64,000 nucleotides of DNA from Lysinibacillus xylanilyticus (GCF_001183605.1 NZ_LFXJ01000005.1:930001-994000), one strand, 5' to 3'. Shown: positions 43,655 through 54,095, counted from the first letter of the stretch. Made by a program: numbers and translations. Notes: generated by a model from the sequence alone, not told the origin.

Positions 43655-44236
43655 ATGAGGAAAATGTATTTGTATTTAGGAGCCATTGTAATTTTCACTC
43701 CAATATTGTTAGGATTATTATTAAATATACCTACAGGTTTTTTAACTATTGGTGATGAATCTGCTTGGGTAGGATTTTTCGGTAATTATTCCGGAGGAAT
43801 AATTGGTGGTATAGTAGCTTTATTAGTTGCCAGCTTTCAAGTAAAAAAAGAAAGTCAGTATCGTAATAGAGAAGAGGCTAAAAAACATGAATATACAATA
43901 AAAATTATAGAAAGATTTATTTTTCAGGAAATGAGAGACAATTTAAGTATGATTAATGAGCATACATATTTAGCATTGGAAAATAGGGCCGAAGGTAAAC
44001 AAACTAGTCATGGTACAAACTATGGGTTTATCTTTACAACTTACTATGAATTAAGATATGAACTAGCCAAAAATCTTAAGGTTGAAAATCAAAAATTATT
44101 TGAAGACATTATTGAATTTTATGAACAGTTGAGGCTTATAAAAAATAAACCTCAAATTGATGATTTATCCCGTGGTGAGGCTAAAACTATAGTTGAAAGT
44201 TTAAATAATTGGATTATAACTTTAGATAGTATTTAA
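43655..44236 (+). CDS. Two-TM protein resembling phage abortive-infection proteins
   Basis: This is a 193-residue protein with helices at about 4-26 and 44-64. Between them is WVGFFGNYSGGIIGGIVALL, a motif typical of the putAbiC-like and related 'phage abortive infection' membrane proteins. The cytoplasmic rest is helical (ERFIFQEMRDNLSMINEH). GTAGGAGGTG precedes the ATG at 43655. It could be a prophage-encoded exclusion protein; this is inference from one motif and from location. Confidence 0.55.
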   Translation: MRKMYLYLGAIVIFTPILLGLLLNIPTGFLTIGDESAWVGFFGNYSGGIIGGIVALLVASFQVKKESQYRNREEAKKHEYTIKIIERFIFQEMRDNLSMINEHTYLALENRAEGKQTSHGTNYGFIFTTYYELRYELAKNLKVENQKLFEDIIEFYEQLRLIKNKPQIDDLSRGEAKTIVESLNNWIITLDSI

Positions 44237-44260
44237 CGTCCTTCGGGGTGTTTTTCTTTT
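44236..44260 (+). terminator. Terminator of array gene 3
   Basis: CGTCC-TTC-GGGGTG stem followed by TTTTTCTTTTG. It closely resembles the 42716 terminator. Confidence 0.75.
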
Positions 44261-44386
44261 GTCTTTAAAAGAAAGTATCGAGCAGTTCCTACCCGTGGCT
44301 ACTAACGGTACTTACTTTTGAGAGCAAAAAGTTATTAAGGTTTTGTATAGTCTTCTTGTCCTATTATAAAGAAAGGAGGCTGGAGA

Positions 44387-44833
44387 ATGAAAAAGAACTA
44401 TAAACTATTAATGCAAGCTAAGGAAATAAATAAATTCTTTAAAAAATCTTCTAAACTTGATATTTATGATAGCCAAGCTATGAAGTCTCAATTACAAGTT
44501 ACTTGGAAAGAGATTAGTTATGAAGATTTAGAAATAATGGAGGTTACTATCCAAAATGATATTAACAACCAAAATTCAACCTTGAACCTTTTTGGATTAT
44601 CATTTGGTTTTATTGTTACTCTAGCAATTGGATTTTTTGCCGCATTTGTTGCGTTTGTTGCATCATCTAATGATGAATCTTACAAATCACAAGTATTTAC
44701 ACTTATAACTCGTGTAATATTAACATACATAATCTTAGTTGCTATTCATTTCATTTATAGTTGGTTTATGCACAAAAAGTACAACAAAACACTTACTATT
44801 ATTAGGATTTTAAAAGATTTAAAAAAAGTATGA
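44387..44833 (+). CDS. Two-TM membrane protein, array gene 4
   Basis: This is a 148-residue protein. A basic helical N-terminal domain of about 65 residues is followed by helices at about 68-91 and 104-126 with an acidic turn SSNDESY, then a basic tail ending LKDLKKV. AAAGGAGG precedes the ATG. No family recognised. It is the last gene before the terminase. Confidence 0.55.
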   Translation: MKKNYKLLMQAKEINKFFKKSSKLDIYDSQAMKSQLQVTWKEISYEDLEIMEVTIQNDINNQNSTLNLFGLSFGFIVTLAIGFFAAFVAFVASSNDESYKSQVFTLITRVILTYIILVAIHFIYSWFMHKKYNKTLTIIRILKDLKKV

Positions 44834-44905
44834 GCAAAATAAATAGAAGGAGGCTGCCACAATAAAAGTGGTAGCTTTTTTTATTGGAGGTGGTGTTTAT
44901 GAGAT

Positions 44906-45736
44906 ATGGCTAGACAAAGAGACCCTAGAAGAGATGAAGCACTAAAAATATTTAAACAGCATAATGGCGAGGTAACTAATCGAGCAATAGCTGAACAATT
45001 GGATGTACCAGAGAAAACAATTTCAGCATGGAAAAGCCGTGATAAGTGGAATGTAGTACTACAAACAAATGAATGCAGTACTACAAATGAAACTGCAAAA
45101 GAGATTGATGTAGTAGAAGTCATCAATGATAAGCCTCCTAAGAAGGATGGGCGAGTGAAGAAGAGGAGTGGCAATCCAAATCCTCAGAATCAGTTCACCA
45201 AACGGAACAGGGCTGCTATGATTCATGGCTTGCGAAGTAAATTCCTGTTTGACGAACAAGTCGAAATCATGGAGGCTTTGCAGGACTTCGATGTGGTTGA
45301 TCAGCTATGGTTACAGATTGAATTAAGCTTCTCTGCTATCATCCGTGCTCAAAAGATTATGTGGGTTGAAGATCCATTCGACCATTTGAAAGAAATCAGT
45401 GGTGAAATGGATGCTGAGGGCATGAGCAAGACAGATTACAAGGTTATTTATGCTCATGAACGCTATGAATCTTATATCAAGGCACAAACAAGGGCATTTG
45501 CAGAACACCGTAACTTGGTTAAGCAATTCCTTGATTTAACTACTGAGGATGATGAAAGACGCTTGAAATTGGAGCAGATGAAAGTATCTATCGAGAAAAC
45601 AAAAGCCGAAACAGACTTTGCAGAGATGCGAGCTGCTAAACTACGTGGCAACAAGAAAGATACATCGATGTTGGATGCATTGGTGGAAGGTCGTAAACAA
45701 TATCAAGCTATGAAGGAGAAAGGTGTTAATGAGTAA
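44906..45736 (+). CDS. Terminase small subunit (PBSX type)
   Basis: This is a 276-residue protein. An N-terminal helix-turn-helix (RDEALKIFKQHNGEVTNRAI, then PEKTISAWKSRDKW) binds the packaging site. A basic linker KPPKKDGRVKKRSGNPNPQN and a helical region for oligomerisation follow. It overlaps the large-subunit start by 8 nt. A TGGAGGTGGTG site lies upstream. Together the pair starts DNA packaging. Intact. Confidence 0.82.
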   Translation: MARQRDPRRDEALKIFKQHNGEVTNRAIAEQLDVPEKTISAWKSRDKWNVVLQTNECSTTNETAKEIDVVEVINDKPPKKDGRVKKRSGNPNPQNQFTKRNRAAMIHGLRSKFLFDEQVEIMEALQDFDVVDQLWLQIELSFSAIIRAQKIMWVEDPFDHLKEISGEMDAEGMSKTDYKVIYAHERYESYIKAQTRAFAEHRNLVKQFLDLTTEDDERRLKLEQMKVSIEKTKAETDFAEMRAAKLRGNKKDTSMLDALVEGRKQYQAMKEKGVNE

Positions 45737-47012
45737 AATAAACATTAAATTCTCTCCTAAACAGCTTGAGGCTATTTATCGTGACTATAACTACACATTC
45801 GACGTTCTTGAAGGGACACCTAGATCTGGAAAGACAACAGCTGGACATTTTCGCTATGCTGATTACCTAACGTGGACAAGAGATACAAACCACTTAATTG
45901 TTGCGTATAACCAGGAGCAAGCATATCGCTTATTCATCGATGGTGATGGCACCGGACTTAAACACATATTTGGTGACTTAGCTGAAATAAAACACGACGA
46001 ACATGGCTCACACCTTGAAATTCACATTCCAAATGGTGTTAAAAAGGCTTATTACAAAGGCGGAGGGAAATCTAACAGCGTTGGTGCAATCACTGGTATG
46101 TCGCTTGGTAGCGTGGTATTTTGCGAGATTAACTTATTGAACATGAAAATGGTTCAAGAGTGCTTTCGACGTACCTTTGCTGCATTAGATCGCTATCATT
46201 TAGCAGATTTAAACCCTCCAGCACCACATCATCCGGTTATTAGCGAGGTATTCGATGTTCAAAACACTCGCTGGATGCATTGGACTATACAGGATAACCC
46301 AATAATCACCGAAGAACGTAAACAAGAAATTTACGAGATTCTTTCCAAGAACCCTTACTTGTTTGAACGTGACTGGGAAGGCAAGCGTGTCATGCCACAA
46401 GGCGTTATTTACGGCATTTTTAACATGAAGAATAACGTTCTACCGAAGATGCGAGGGCAGATTTACGAAATGTTTTTCGTGACCGATGGTGGTCAATCGG
46501 ATGCTACTTCATGCAGTTGTAATATTGTTGTGAAGTATGAGGATAAATTCAGGCTGCTACGTGTGGCTAACTATTACCATAGTGGAGCTGAGACTGGGCA
46601 AGTCAAAGCGATGTCTACTTATGCCAAAGAGCTAGTTAAATTCAAAGATTGGTGTGTTAATAAGTTTGAACTGCGATATACAGAGTTCTTTGTTGACCCA
46701 GCGTGTAAATCTCTCCGTGAAGAATTACACTTGTTAGGCGTCCGAACAAAGGCAGCAGATAACAATAGCAAAGATATTACAGGAACCTCGAAAGGAATTG
46801 AGGTAGGGATTGAACGACTACAAAACTCAATGACTAACGAGCATTTTTTTATTGTTGAAACAGATAGCGAATACGATCATTACGATTTTTTAAAAGAGAT
46901 TGGTATGTATGTCCGTGATGATAACGGCAATCCAATAGACGAATTTAACCATGCGCTTGATGAATGTAGATATGCTAATAACTATTTCTTCAAACGATAT
47001 TTACGTGGATGA
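45729..47012 (+). CDS. Terminase large subunit (PBSX family)
   Basis: This is a 427-residue packaging motor. Walker A GTPRSGKTT lies at residues 29-37 and a Walker B-like SVVFCEI near 135. The C-terminal RNase H-fold nuclease carries VTDGGQSD, FFVDPACKSL and a late DEFNHALDECRYA acidic motif. The length is typical. ATG at 45729 is chosen for AAGGAGA upstream. It is intact, but the portal and head genes it should serve are gone. Confidence 0.85.
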   Translation: MSKINIKFSPKQLEAIYRDYNYTFDVLEGTPRSGKTTAGHFRYADYLTWTRDTNHLIVAYNQEQAYRLFIDGDGTGLKHIFGDLAEIKHDEHGSHLEIHIPNGVKKAYYKGGGKSNSVGAITGMSLGSVVFCEINLLNMKMVQECFRRTFAALDRYHLADLNPPAPHHPVISEVFDVQNTRWMHWTIQDNPIITEERKQEIYEILSKNPYLFERDWEGKRVMPQGVIYGIFNMKNNVLPKMRGQIYEMFFVTDGGQSDATSCSCNIVVKYEDKFRLLRVANYYHSGAETGQVKAMSTYAKELVKFKDWCVNKFELRYTEFFVDPACKSLREELHLLGVRTKAADNNSKDITGTSKGIEVGIERLQNSMTNEHFFIVETDSEYDHYDFLKEIGMYVRDDNGNPIDEFNHALDECRYANNYFFKRYLRG

Positions 47013-47083
47013 ATTTAACAGGGGAAAAATGTTATACTAATTAGATACGAAAAATATAATTTAGTTTAAACGGAGTGAAGCAT

Positions 47084-47386
47084 ATGAGTCGCAACGAAGA
47101 AGTTTTGACACCAGAGCAAAAAGCAAAAAAATATATGAAAGCACTATTAGAAGGAGCAGAATTGCCGCCAGAGGATGAATTTATTACAGTTATAGATGTT
47201 ATTTGCTTTACATCAATGTCCATCACTGGTGCAGCGGACAAATACAAAAATTGGATAAATGATAAATCTAATTACATTAAGATATTAAGTACCAACACTT
47301 TAACCAAAGCGTTCAGGGATAATTCTTCTGAAGTAGGTATAGTTGTCACTTTCGAAAGAGAAGCTAATTATAAGGATAAAGTATAA
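47084..47386 (+). CDS. Unrecognised phage protein
   Basis: This is a 100-residue soluble protein (MSRNEEVLTPEQKAKKYMKA...) with a helical N-terminus and a beta C-terminal half ending EREANYKDKV. GGAGTGAAG precedes the ATG at 47084. It lies between terminase and portal, where small orphan genes are common. Function unknown. Confidence 0.5.
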   Translation: MSRNEEVLTPEQKAKKYMKALLEGAELPPEDEFITVIDVICFTSMSITGAADKYKNWINDKSNYIKILSTNTLTKAFRDNSSEVGIVVTFEREANYKDKV

Positions 47387-47516
47387 AGTAATAGATAAGA
47401 CAGACTTGGGGCGAATTCGTAAATTCATTGGTTGAAAACTTTGAACCAAAAATAAAAAATACAAATACATCTAATGAAAAAGAAAGATAAAAAATTAAAT
47501 AGAAAAATTGTAATTC

Positions 47517-47547
47517 GATCACAGCAATGTGGTCGTTTTTTATTTGT
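47517..47547 (+). terminator. Terminator
   Basis: CGATCAC and GTGGTCG arms are followed by six Ts, just before the portal fragment. Confidence 0.75.
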
Positions 47548-47573
47548 ATAGGTAGGTGATAACATGTTCAACA

Positions 47574-47716
47574 AAACAATTAACTGGATGAAAGGGGTGA
47601 TGGTTAAATTGGGTTTAGTGCAAAAAATAAAGGATGTCTCGGATATTAAAAAGATACCCGTCGTGTATATAGTAAAGACAGTAATGGAGAGACTTATTAT
47701 CGTTATAATGAAATGA
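47574..47716 (+). pseudogene. Phage portal N-terminal fragment
   Basis: MFNKTINWMKGVMVKLGLVQ then KIKDVSDIKKIP is the opening helix of an SPP1-type portal protein (family length about 450-500). GTAGGTGAT precedes the ATG. At about 47655 the DNA changes to an RHS gene in another frame, and the portal frame runs on for 17 chimeric codons to a stop. Confidence 0.6.
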
Positions 47717-48288
47717 CCAACCAAGTCCTATTTGAAGAAGATACAAGTGGTGTCATAACAAAAGCTTACACGTATGACGATAACGGAAATCTGTTAACAA
47801 TGACATATAAGGGTGCAACGTATTACTATTTAACGAACTACCATGGGGATGTACTAGCCCTAACAAATGCAAATGGTGATATTGTGGCAGAATACACATA
47901 TGATGCATGGGGCAATACATTGAGTCAAAGTGGTATAATGGCATCTATAAATCCATATAGATATGCTGGTTATCGTTATGATGAAGATACAAAGCTCTAC
48001 TATTTGATGGCACGTTACTATAATCCAGATACAGGTGTATTCTTATCCTTGGACCCAGCAAGCGGGGATTTAATGAATCCGTTATCACTAAATGGATATA
48101 ATTATGCAAATAATAATCCGGTGATGTATGTAGATCCTAACGGGGAAAAACCAAATGCAAAGGATGTTGCGTCAGCTTTATTTCAGGTGCCATTACTTAT
48201 TTTTTCTATTCAACAATCTCTTGCTTATTTTTCTAAACAAGTGATAAAAACAGCAGTAAATACATTAACTCCTTTGATTAAAAATTAA
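47656..48288 (+). pseudogene. RHS-repeat protein, C-terminal part
   Basis: The frame is open from TRRVYSKDSNGETYYRYNEM with no start. It contains RHS/YD repeats (AYTYDDNGNLLTMTY, AEYTYDAWGNTL) and the core-end signature YAGYRYDEDTKLYYLMARYY, LDPASGD, NGYNYANNNPVMYVDPNG. A hydrophobic toxin-tip start follows and ends TLTPLIKN. Full RHS proteins exceed 1000 residues and deliver toxin tips. Here only the last 210 codons remain, spliced to the portal stub. Confidence 0.72.
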
Positions 48289-48299
48289 AAATATGCAAA

Positions 48300-48541
48300 T
48301 GATGTGAAGAATTTGCATGTTACAGGACCATATCGAAGTAAAGTTAATCCTGATAGAAATTTTACGTTAGCTACATTAAAGTACAAAAGAAGGAATTAAT
48401 AAGGCTTGATTTTGCACTACAATACACCAAATGGGATGGATGGTCTGGCTGGCTACACTATCATATCGAAGGAAGCGAAAAACATCATGGTATATTGACT
48501 ATAAAATTTGGTAAAAACAAACCCAAGCTTCCTTGGAAATA
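48300..48541 (+). pseudogene. RHS toxin-tip remnant
   Basis: In one frame NLHVTGPYRSKVNPDRNFTL; then, in another frame, DFALQYTKWDGWSGWLHYHI, HHGILTIKFGKNKPKLPWK and a stop. The parts look like one broken toxin domain that ends 16 nt before a probable immunity gene. Toxin class unknown. Confidence 0.4.
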
Positions 48542-48557
48542 AACGGAGTGAAAAATA

Positions 48558-49043
48558 TTGAAGTTACATTATAATATTCATTTATTAGAGAGATTTTCCT
48601 CTATGAACATTATTAGAATTCAAGAGTTTATTGAGAAATATCTAAAAATGAAGTCCATTAAGGATGTGTCGACTCAGATTACTGAAGGTGGAATTATATA
48701 CCTTGTCTATATGGAAACGGATATTTTTGAAGAGTTAGCATCAAAAGTTTTGAATCAATTTGAATATGAACTATCTGAATATACAATGATTATGCACAAT
48801 CATTGTCATTTTACTAAATATAATGATAATGATGATATCATTCATGAAGTAATAGCTTATCAGGTATGTGAAAACGTGTGGGAATTTTATTACGGTGGTA
48901 TTTTAGATGTGCCCAAAAATACTGGTACTATAGAGGAGGGGGGAGATTACTATATATATAAATTGGAGTTAGATCCTTCAGATGATAACCCCAAAAAAAC
49001 CATGGAAAAATCCCTTGATGATTGGCTGCAAAACAATAGTTAA
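48558..49043 (+). CDS. Probable immunity protein of RHS toxin
   Basis: This is a 161-residue acidic, soluble protein (MKLHYNIHLLERFSSMNIIR... to DDWLQNNS). The TTG start has GGAGTGAAAAATA upstream. Its place right after an RHS toxin tip, with size and charge typical of immunity proteins, suggests it neutralises the lost toxin. No named family recognised. It is intact although the toxin is broken. Confidence 0.5.
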   Translation: MKLHYNIHLLERFSSMNIIRIQEFIEKYLKMKSIKDVSTQITEGGIIYLVYMETDIFEELASKVLNQFEYELSEYTMIMHNHCHFTKYNDNDDIIHEVIAYQVCENVWEFYYGGILDVPKNTGTIEEGGDYYIYKLELDPSDDNPKKTMEKSLDDWLQNNS

Positions 49044-49242
49044 TATGAAAAAATTATTTTATCAATAAATAATATATAGGGTTATCTTTTTAGTAGGGAT
49101 ATGTCTATTGTCATATTTACCTTATAAAAAGTTAGGTTGAAATTAATAGGCAGGCATTAGAATTGGATATGATTAGGAAACATATCGTTACTTTAGGCTG
49201 CTATTAAATAACATAGGGCTTTTCAATAGGAGATTAAAAGAA

Positions 49243-49284
49243 TAAAGAGGCTGCTATATTATTTTGGTAGCCTCTTTCGTTTTA
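49243..49284 (+). terminator. Terminator
   Basis: AAAGAGGCT and AGCCTCTTT arms are followed by CGTTTT. It closes the RHS/immunity segment. Confidence 0.7.
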
Positions 49285-49386
49285 TAAAGAACTACTTCGT
49301 GTGATATGCTTTTATAACAAGTTGTTGTAAATTATTATCTTTGTTAAGATTTCTATAACATACCTATCCGAAACCATTTTTAAAAT

Positions 49387-49475
49387 TTCGATTTTTTAGC
49401 TGGGGCACCATTTATAAAAAAACTACGAGTGCCCCAGAAAGTGCCCCAAAAAGTGCCCCAGTTAAATACATTTAA
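49387..49475. repeat. Attachment-like repeat, right copy
   Basis: It holds CGATTTTTTAGCTGGGGCAC...ACTACG as in the 19.48-kb copy, then three direct GTGCCCCA repeats about 13-14 nt apart; TGGGGCAC also pairs with the first of them. It is a candidate attR with arm-type sites, 240 nt before the aconitase gene. Confidence 0.45.
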
Positions 49476-49710
49476 ATACACTTATATATATAGGTATAAA
49501 AATCTCCGATTTGTAAAACCTTGATGTTATGCACTCATAAAAATTAAATACATTAGTGTAGGAATCAAGGTCATAAGTAATCCTTATTGAAAAAGATAAT
49601 ATTAATGTAATTTACTTATGAATATAAATGCGCTAATATGGGTATTGGAGAAAAGATGCTTTAACAATTTATATAGGCCTTTTCAAAAAGATATTTAGGG
49701 GGATCCGCAA

Positions 49711-52416
49711 ATGGCACAAGGTAATTTACACAACAGCCGCGCATCATTCGAAGTTAATGGTAAAACTTATAATTACTATGACTTAGCTGCGATTGAAAAA
49801 GCTGGCGTTGCAAAAGTTTCAAACCTTCCTTACTCAATCAAAGTATTATTAGAATCAGTTTTACGTCAATATGATGCATATGTTATCAAAGAAGAGCACG
49901 TAAACGAATTAGCAAAATGGGGTAACGGTGCAGATCCAGAAGCAGAAGTACCATTCAAACCTTCTCGCGTAGTATTACAAGACTTCACTGGTGTACCAGT
50001 AGTAGTTGACCTTGCTTCTCTACGTTCTGCTATGAAAGAAATGGGCGGCGACCCAAGCAAAATCAACCCTGCTATTCCAGTTGACCTTGTAATTGACCAC
50101 TCAGTACAAGTTGACAAATACGGTAATGCATCTGCATTAGCAGCAAACATGGACCTAGAATTTGAACGTAACGCTGAGCGTTATAACTTCTTAAAATGGG
50201 CTCAAACTGCTTACAATAACTTCCGTGCTGTACCACCAGCAACTGGTATCGTTCACCAAGTAAACTTAGAGTATTTAGCTCCAGTTGTACACGTAAACGA
50301 AACTGCTGACGGTACTTTCGAAACATTCCCAGACTCAGTAGTAGGTACTGACTCACATACAACAATGATCAACGGTATCGGCGTTCTTGGATGGGGCGTT
50401 GGTGGTATCGAAGCTGAAGCAGGTATGCTTGGTCAACCTTCATACTTCCCAATCCCAGAAGTTATCGGTGTTAAATTAGTTGGCGATCTTCCAAACGGAA
50501 CTACTGCTACTGACTTGGCATTAAAAGTAACTCAAGTATTACGTCAACGTGGCGTAGTTGGTAAATTCGTTGAGTTCTTCGGACCTGGCGTAACTAAATT
50601 ACCACTAGCTGACCGTGCGACAATCTCTAACATGGCTCCAGAATATGGTGCTACATGTGGTTTCTTCGCAATTGACGAAGAATCATTAAACTACATGCGT
50701 TTAACTGGTCGTGACGAAGAGCACATCGCGGTTGTAGAGTCTTACTTAAAAGCTAACCACATGTTCTTCGATCCAACTTTAGAGCCAGTTTACACTGACG
50801 TATTAGAAGTAAACTTAGCTGAAATCGAACCAAACCTTTCTGGTCCAAAACGTCCACAAGACTTAATTCCACTATCTGAAATGCGTACTCGTTACAAAGA
50901 AGCAGTAGTGGCACCACAAGGTACACAAGGATTCGGTTTAACTGAAGATGAATTCGCAAAAACTTCTGTAGCTAAATTCGCTGAAGGTGATGTAGAAATC
51001 CCAACAGGTGCTGTAGCAATCGCTGCAATCACTTCTTGTACAAATACATCTAACCCATACGTATTAATCGCTGCGGGCTTAGTTGCGAAAAAAGCTGTAG
51101 AAAAAGGTTTAACTGTACCTAAATGGGTAAAAACTTCTTTAGCACCAGGTTCTAAAGTAGTAACTGGTTACCTTGAAGATTCAGGTTTACAAACTTACCT
51201 TGACCAAATCGGTTTCAACACTGTAGGTTACGGTTGTACAACATGTATCGGTAACTCAGGTCCATTACTTCCTGAAATCGAAGACGCTATCAAAGATAAC
51301 GACTTATTCGTAACATCAGTTCTTTCTGGTAACCGTAACTTCGAAGGTCGCGTACACCCACTTGTAAAAGCTAACTACTTAGCTTCACCACCACTTGTTG
51401 TTGCTTATGCACTTGCTGGTACTGTGGATGTTGACCTACAAAAAGATTCATTCGGTAAAGACAAAGATGGCAACGAAGTATTCTTCGCTGATATCTGGCC
51501 TACAACTGAAGAAGTTAACGCTGTATTAGGTACTGTAGTTAACCGTGAATTATTCCAAAAAGAATACGAAACTGTATTCACAGCTAACGAAAAATGGAAT
51601 GCAATTGAAACATCAACTGAGTCTCTATACACATTCGATGACAAATCAACTTACATCCAAAACCCACCATTCTTCCAAGGTCTTGCGAAAGAGCCAGAAG
51701 CTATTAAAGGCTTAGAAGGCTTACGCGTTATGGCGAAGTTCGGTGACTCAATTACAACTGACCATATTTCTCCAGCTGGTGCGATCGGTAAAGAGACACC
51801 TGCAGGTAAATATTTAATCGAAAACGGTGTTGCAATCCGTGACTTCAACTCATACGGTTCTCGTCGTGGTAACCACGAAGTTATGATGCGTGGTACATTT
51901 GCAAACATCCGTATCCGTAACCAAGTTGCTCCTGGTACAGAAGGTGGTTTCACTACTTACTGGCCAACAGGTGAAGTAGAGTACATCTATGACGCATGTA
52001 TGAAATACCAAGAGCAAGGTACTGGCTTAGTAGTACTTGCTGGTAACGACTACGGTATGGGTTCTTCTCGTGACTGGGCTGCTAAAGGTACTAACTTACT
52101 TGGTATCAAAACAGTTATCGCACAATCTTACGAGCGTATCCACCGTTCTAACTTAGTAATGATGGGTGTTCTTCCACTTCAATTCATGCCAGGTGAATCA
52201 GCTGATACTTTAGGCTTAACTGGTAAAGAAGAAATCTCAGTTAACATTACTGACAACGTGAAACCACGTGAAATCTTAACAGTTACTGCTAAATCTGAAG
52301 ACGGATCAGTTAAAACTTTCCAAGCTTTAGCTCGTTTCGACTCAGAAGTAGAAGTAGACTACTACCGTCACGGTGGTATCCTACAAATGGTTCTTCGCGC
52401 GAAAGCTGCTCAATAA
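49711..52416 (+). CDS. acnA: Aconitate hydratase
   Basis: This is a 901-residue aconitase of the AcnA/IRP1 type (citB in Bacillus), full length. It converts citrate to isocitrate in the TCA cycle. The 4Fe-4S ligands lie in SCTNTSNP and in [11 protein letters not shown]. The swivel domain holds the substrate-binding SRDWAAKG. Codon choice is strongly biased, as in highly expressed genes. AGGGGGATCC precedes the ATG. It is probably stable host sequence flanking the prophage complex. Confidence 0.96.
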   Translation: MAQGNLHNSRASFEVNGKTYNYYDLAAIEKAGVAKVSNLPYSIKVLLESVLRQYDAYVIKEEHVNELAKWGNGADPEAEVPFKPSRVVLQDFTGVPVVVDLASLRSAMKEMGGDPSKINPAIPVDLVIDHSVQVDKYGNASALAANMDLEFERNAERYNFLKWAQTAYNNFRAVPPATGIVHQVNLEYLAPVVHVNETADGTFETFPDSVVGTDSHTTMINGIGVLGWGVGGIEAEAGMLGQPSYFPIPEVIGVKLVGDLPNGTTATDLALKVTQVLRQRGVVGKFVEFFGPGVTKLPLADRATISNMAPEYGATCGFFAIDEESLNYMRLTGRDEEHIAVVESYLKANHMFFDPTLEPVYTDVLEVNLAEIEPNLSGPKRPQDLIPLSEMRTRYKEAVVAPQGTQGFGLTEDEFAKTSVAKFAEGDVEIPTGAVAIAAITSCTNTSNPYVLIAAGLVAKKAVEKGLTVPKWVKTSLAPGSKVVTGYLEDSGLQTYLDQIGFNTVGYGCTTCIGNSGPLLPEIEDAIKDNDLFVTSVLSGNRNFEGRVHPLVKANYLASPPLVVAYALAGTVDVDLQKDSFGKDKDGNEVFFADIWPTTEEVNAVLGTVVNRELFQKEYETVFTANEKWNAIETSTESLYTFDDKSTYIQNPPFFQGLAKEPEAIKGLEGLRVMAKFGDSITTDHISPAGAIGKETPAGKYLIENGVAIRDFNSYGSRRGNHEVMMRGTFANIRIRNQVAPGTEGGFTTYWPTGEVEYIYDACMKYQEQGTGLVVLAGNDYGMGSSRDWAAKGTNLLGIKTVIAQSYERIHRSNLVMMGVLPLQFMPGESADTLGLTGKEEISVNITDNVKPREILTVTAKSEDGSVKTFQALARFDSEVEVDYYRHGGILQMVLRAKAAQ

Positions 52417-52427
52417 TCATTTAAACA

Positions 52428-52458
52428 AAAAACCGATCTCTTAGGAGGTCGGTTTTTG
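52428..52458 (+). terminator. Aconitase terminator
   Basis: AAAACCGATCTC and GAGGTCGGTTTTT arms, 12 nt after the stop. Confidence 0.9.
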
Positions 52459-52496
52459 TCTATACATAGAAAATAATTGTAATGGGGGGCTTAGAT

Positions 52497-53906
52497 TTGC
52501 ATAAAGATAAACTAAAAGAACGTGCTTTATCAATTGTTCCATTACCCAATCACTATAAACTAATCATAGAAGAGTATTCTAATGATGAAAGAGTGATATT
52601 CTCATGGGCAAATGAACAACAAGATGAAAGTCTGACTGTTGAGTTAGACTGCACTGGAAACCTCATATACTTATCAATTGAAAAAAATGATTCTGTTTCT
52701 GAGGCAGATTCTTTATCTATTGATGAAAAAAGAAGATGTGCCGAACATTTTTTACTTAATCACTATCATTCTGCTCTCGAAGAATTAACGTTTTCAAAAG
52801 CAAAAGTACTATCTAGAGTGGATCGTTTTTATTTTGAACAATTTGTCATGGATTTACCATTAGAACATGCTGGTTGTTTTATAGATGTTGATGCAATAGG
52901 AAATATTGTTGGATTTAGATACAACGGAGTGAAAATAAGCCCTAATGTCCCTTCAAGCCTAGTTTCGAGGGAAACTTTGATGGAATATGTGCGCAATGCA
53001 TTAGCATTACAACTAGTAATAACAAAATTATCTCGTGATGTTTACAATGTGAATAAAGATGGACTTCATCTCGTATATCAAGTAAATTCATTTTTACACT
53101 TTAAAGCAGATGCTTTAGAGCCAACATTAACGATTATTCGTGATGAGAATGAGCCTGAATGTTATGCTGCTCTTCCTCCATTGCCAACTAATATAATTGC
53201 CAATGAATTTACGAATGAAGAGATCATTGGTATAACAGATGAACTGGAGCTTATTCGAGAAGTAGACATGGGACCAGAGATAGGGATTGTATGGCGTAAG
53301 CGGGATTGGAAGATGAGAGAGCAAGACTTATCGATGAACAGCTTTTTTAAAATGCGTTCAGAAGATACAGTAAAAGCTATTATTTCAAAGAAAACTGGTA
53401 AAATACGAAGTTTTGGATGGATCCATGAACGTTTGGGAAATCTACAGCTTAGTCAAGAAGCGTGTTATCAAAAAGCAATAGACTTTTTAATGAAAATAAT
53501 CCCTGATTACTTTCCTTATCTTCAACGAATAATTCGTGAAGACGAGGAAGAGGATGAAAGAGAAAAGGAATCGTTTATTTTCCATGCCCATAATAACCAA
53601 AGTATATCTATTCTTGATGTGATCATAGTCGTTGTTAATCGTACAACTGGTCAGATTGATTATTTTAGTGGACCGAATTTTGATTTGAAAGAACTTAGCC
53701 AAATCCCTATAGAACCAGCTATTTCTACGGAAGAAGCGTATCGTCGATTTCTAGAAAATATCGACTTTCAATTGGTTTGGGACAAAAATTACGATGACAA
53801 AATAGAATCATTTCAGCTTGTCTATCAAGCTTGTGATCGACATACTAGGTCACCTATCAGGTATATTGATGCAACAACTGGCGAAATTATTGTCAGTAAC
53901 AATTAA
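52497..53906 (+). CDS. YcdB/DUF4901-like repeat protein
   Basis: This is a 469-residue soluble protein with two related halves. Each has LKERALSIVPLP/HY-type or AIDFLMKIIPDYFPYL openings and GNIVGFRYN/GKIRSFGW/TGQIDYFSG strands, the PepSY-like pattern of YcdB/YcdC (DUF4901) proteins. No signal peptide is seen. TTG at 52497 is chosen because GGGGGG lies 7 nt upstream; the ATG at 52482 is inside that site. It may be a regulator or binding protein; function unknown. Confidence 0.6.
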   Translation: MHKDKLKERALSIVPLPNHYKLIIEEYSNDERVIFSWANEQQDESLTVELDCTGNLIYLSIEKNDSVSEADSLSIDEKRRCAEHFLLNHYHSALEELTFSKAKVLSRVDRFYFEQFVMDLPLEHAGCFIDVDAIGNIVGFRYNGVKISPNVPSSLVSRETLMEYVRNALALQLVITKLSRDVYNVNKDGLHLVYQVNSFLHFKADALEPTLTIIRDENEPECYAALPPLPTNIIANEFTNEEIIGITDELELIREVDMGPEIGIVWRKRDWKMREQDLSMNSFFKMRSEDTVKAIISKKTGKIRSFGWIHERLGNLQLSQEACYQKAIDFLMKIIPDYFPYLQRIIREDEEEDEREKESFIFHAHNNQSISILDVIIVVVNRTTGQIDYFSGPNFDLKELSQIPIEPAISTEEAYRRFLENIDFQLVWDKNYDDKIESFQLVYQACDRHTRSPIRYIDATTGEIIVSNN

Positions 53907-53960
53907 CTTTTTTCGGTGCTTGTTTTTTTGTTGGCTGATGAGTAATCATATAAAATATAG

Positions 53961-53990
53961 AACCGATTTCCTAGGAATTCGGTTTTTTTA
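53961..53990 (+). terminator. Terminator
   Basis: AACCGATTTCC and GGAATTCGGTT arms are followed by seven Ts. Confidence 0.85.
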
Positions 53991-54095
53991 TTTACTTTTG
54001 TCAAAGTGAAAAGGTCTTTAAAGAAATTAATAGAAGTGGTGGATAGAACTTTCAAAATGTATAAATAAGACCTCAATATAAAGAGTGCAAAAGTT

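Noticed and set aside
49866..51953. Antisense ORFs in the aconitase gene
   Set aside because: Shadows of a strongly codon-biased, highly expressed gene.
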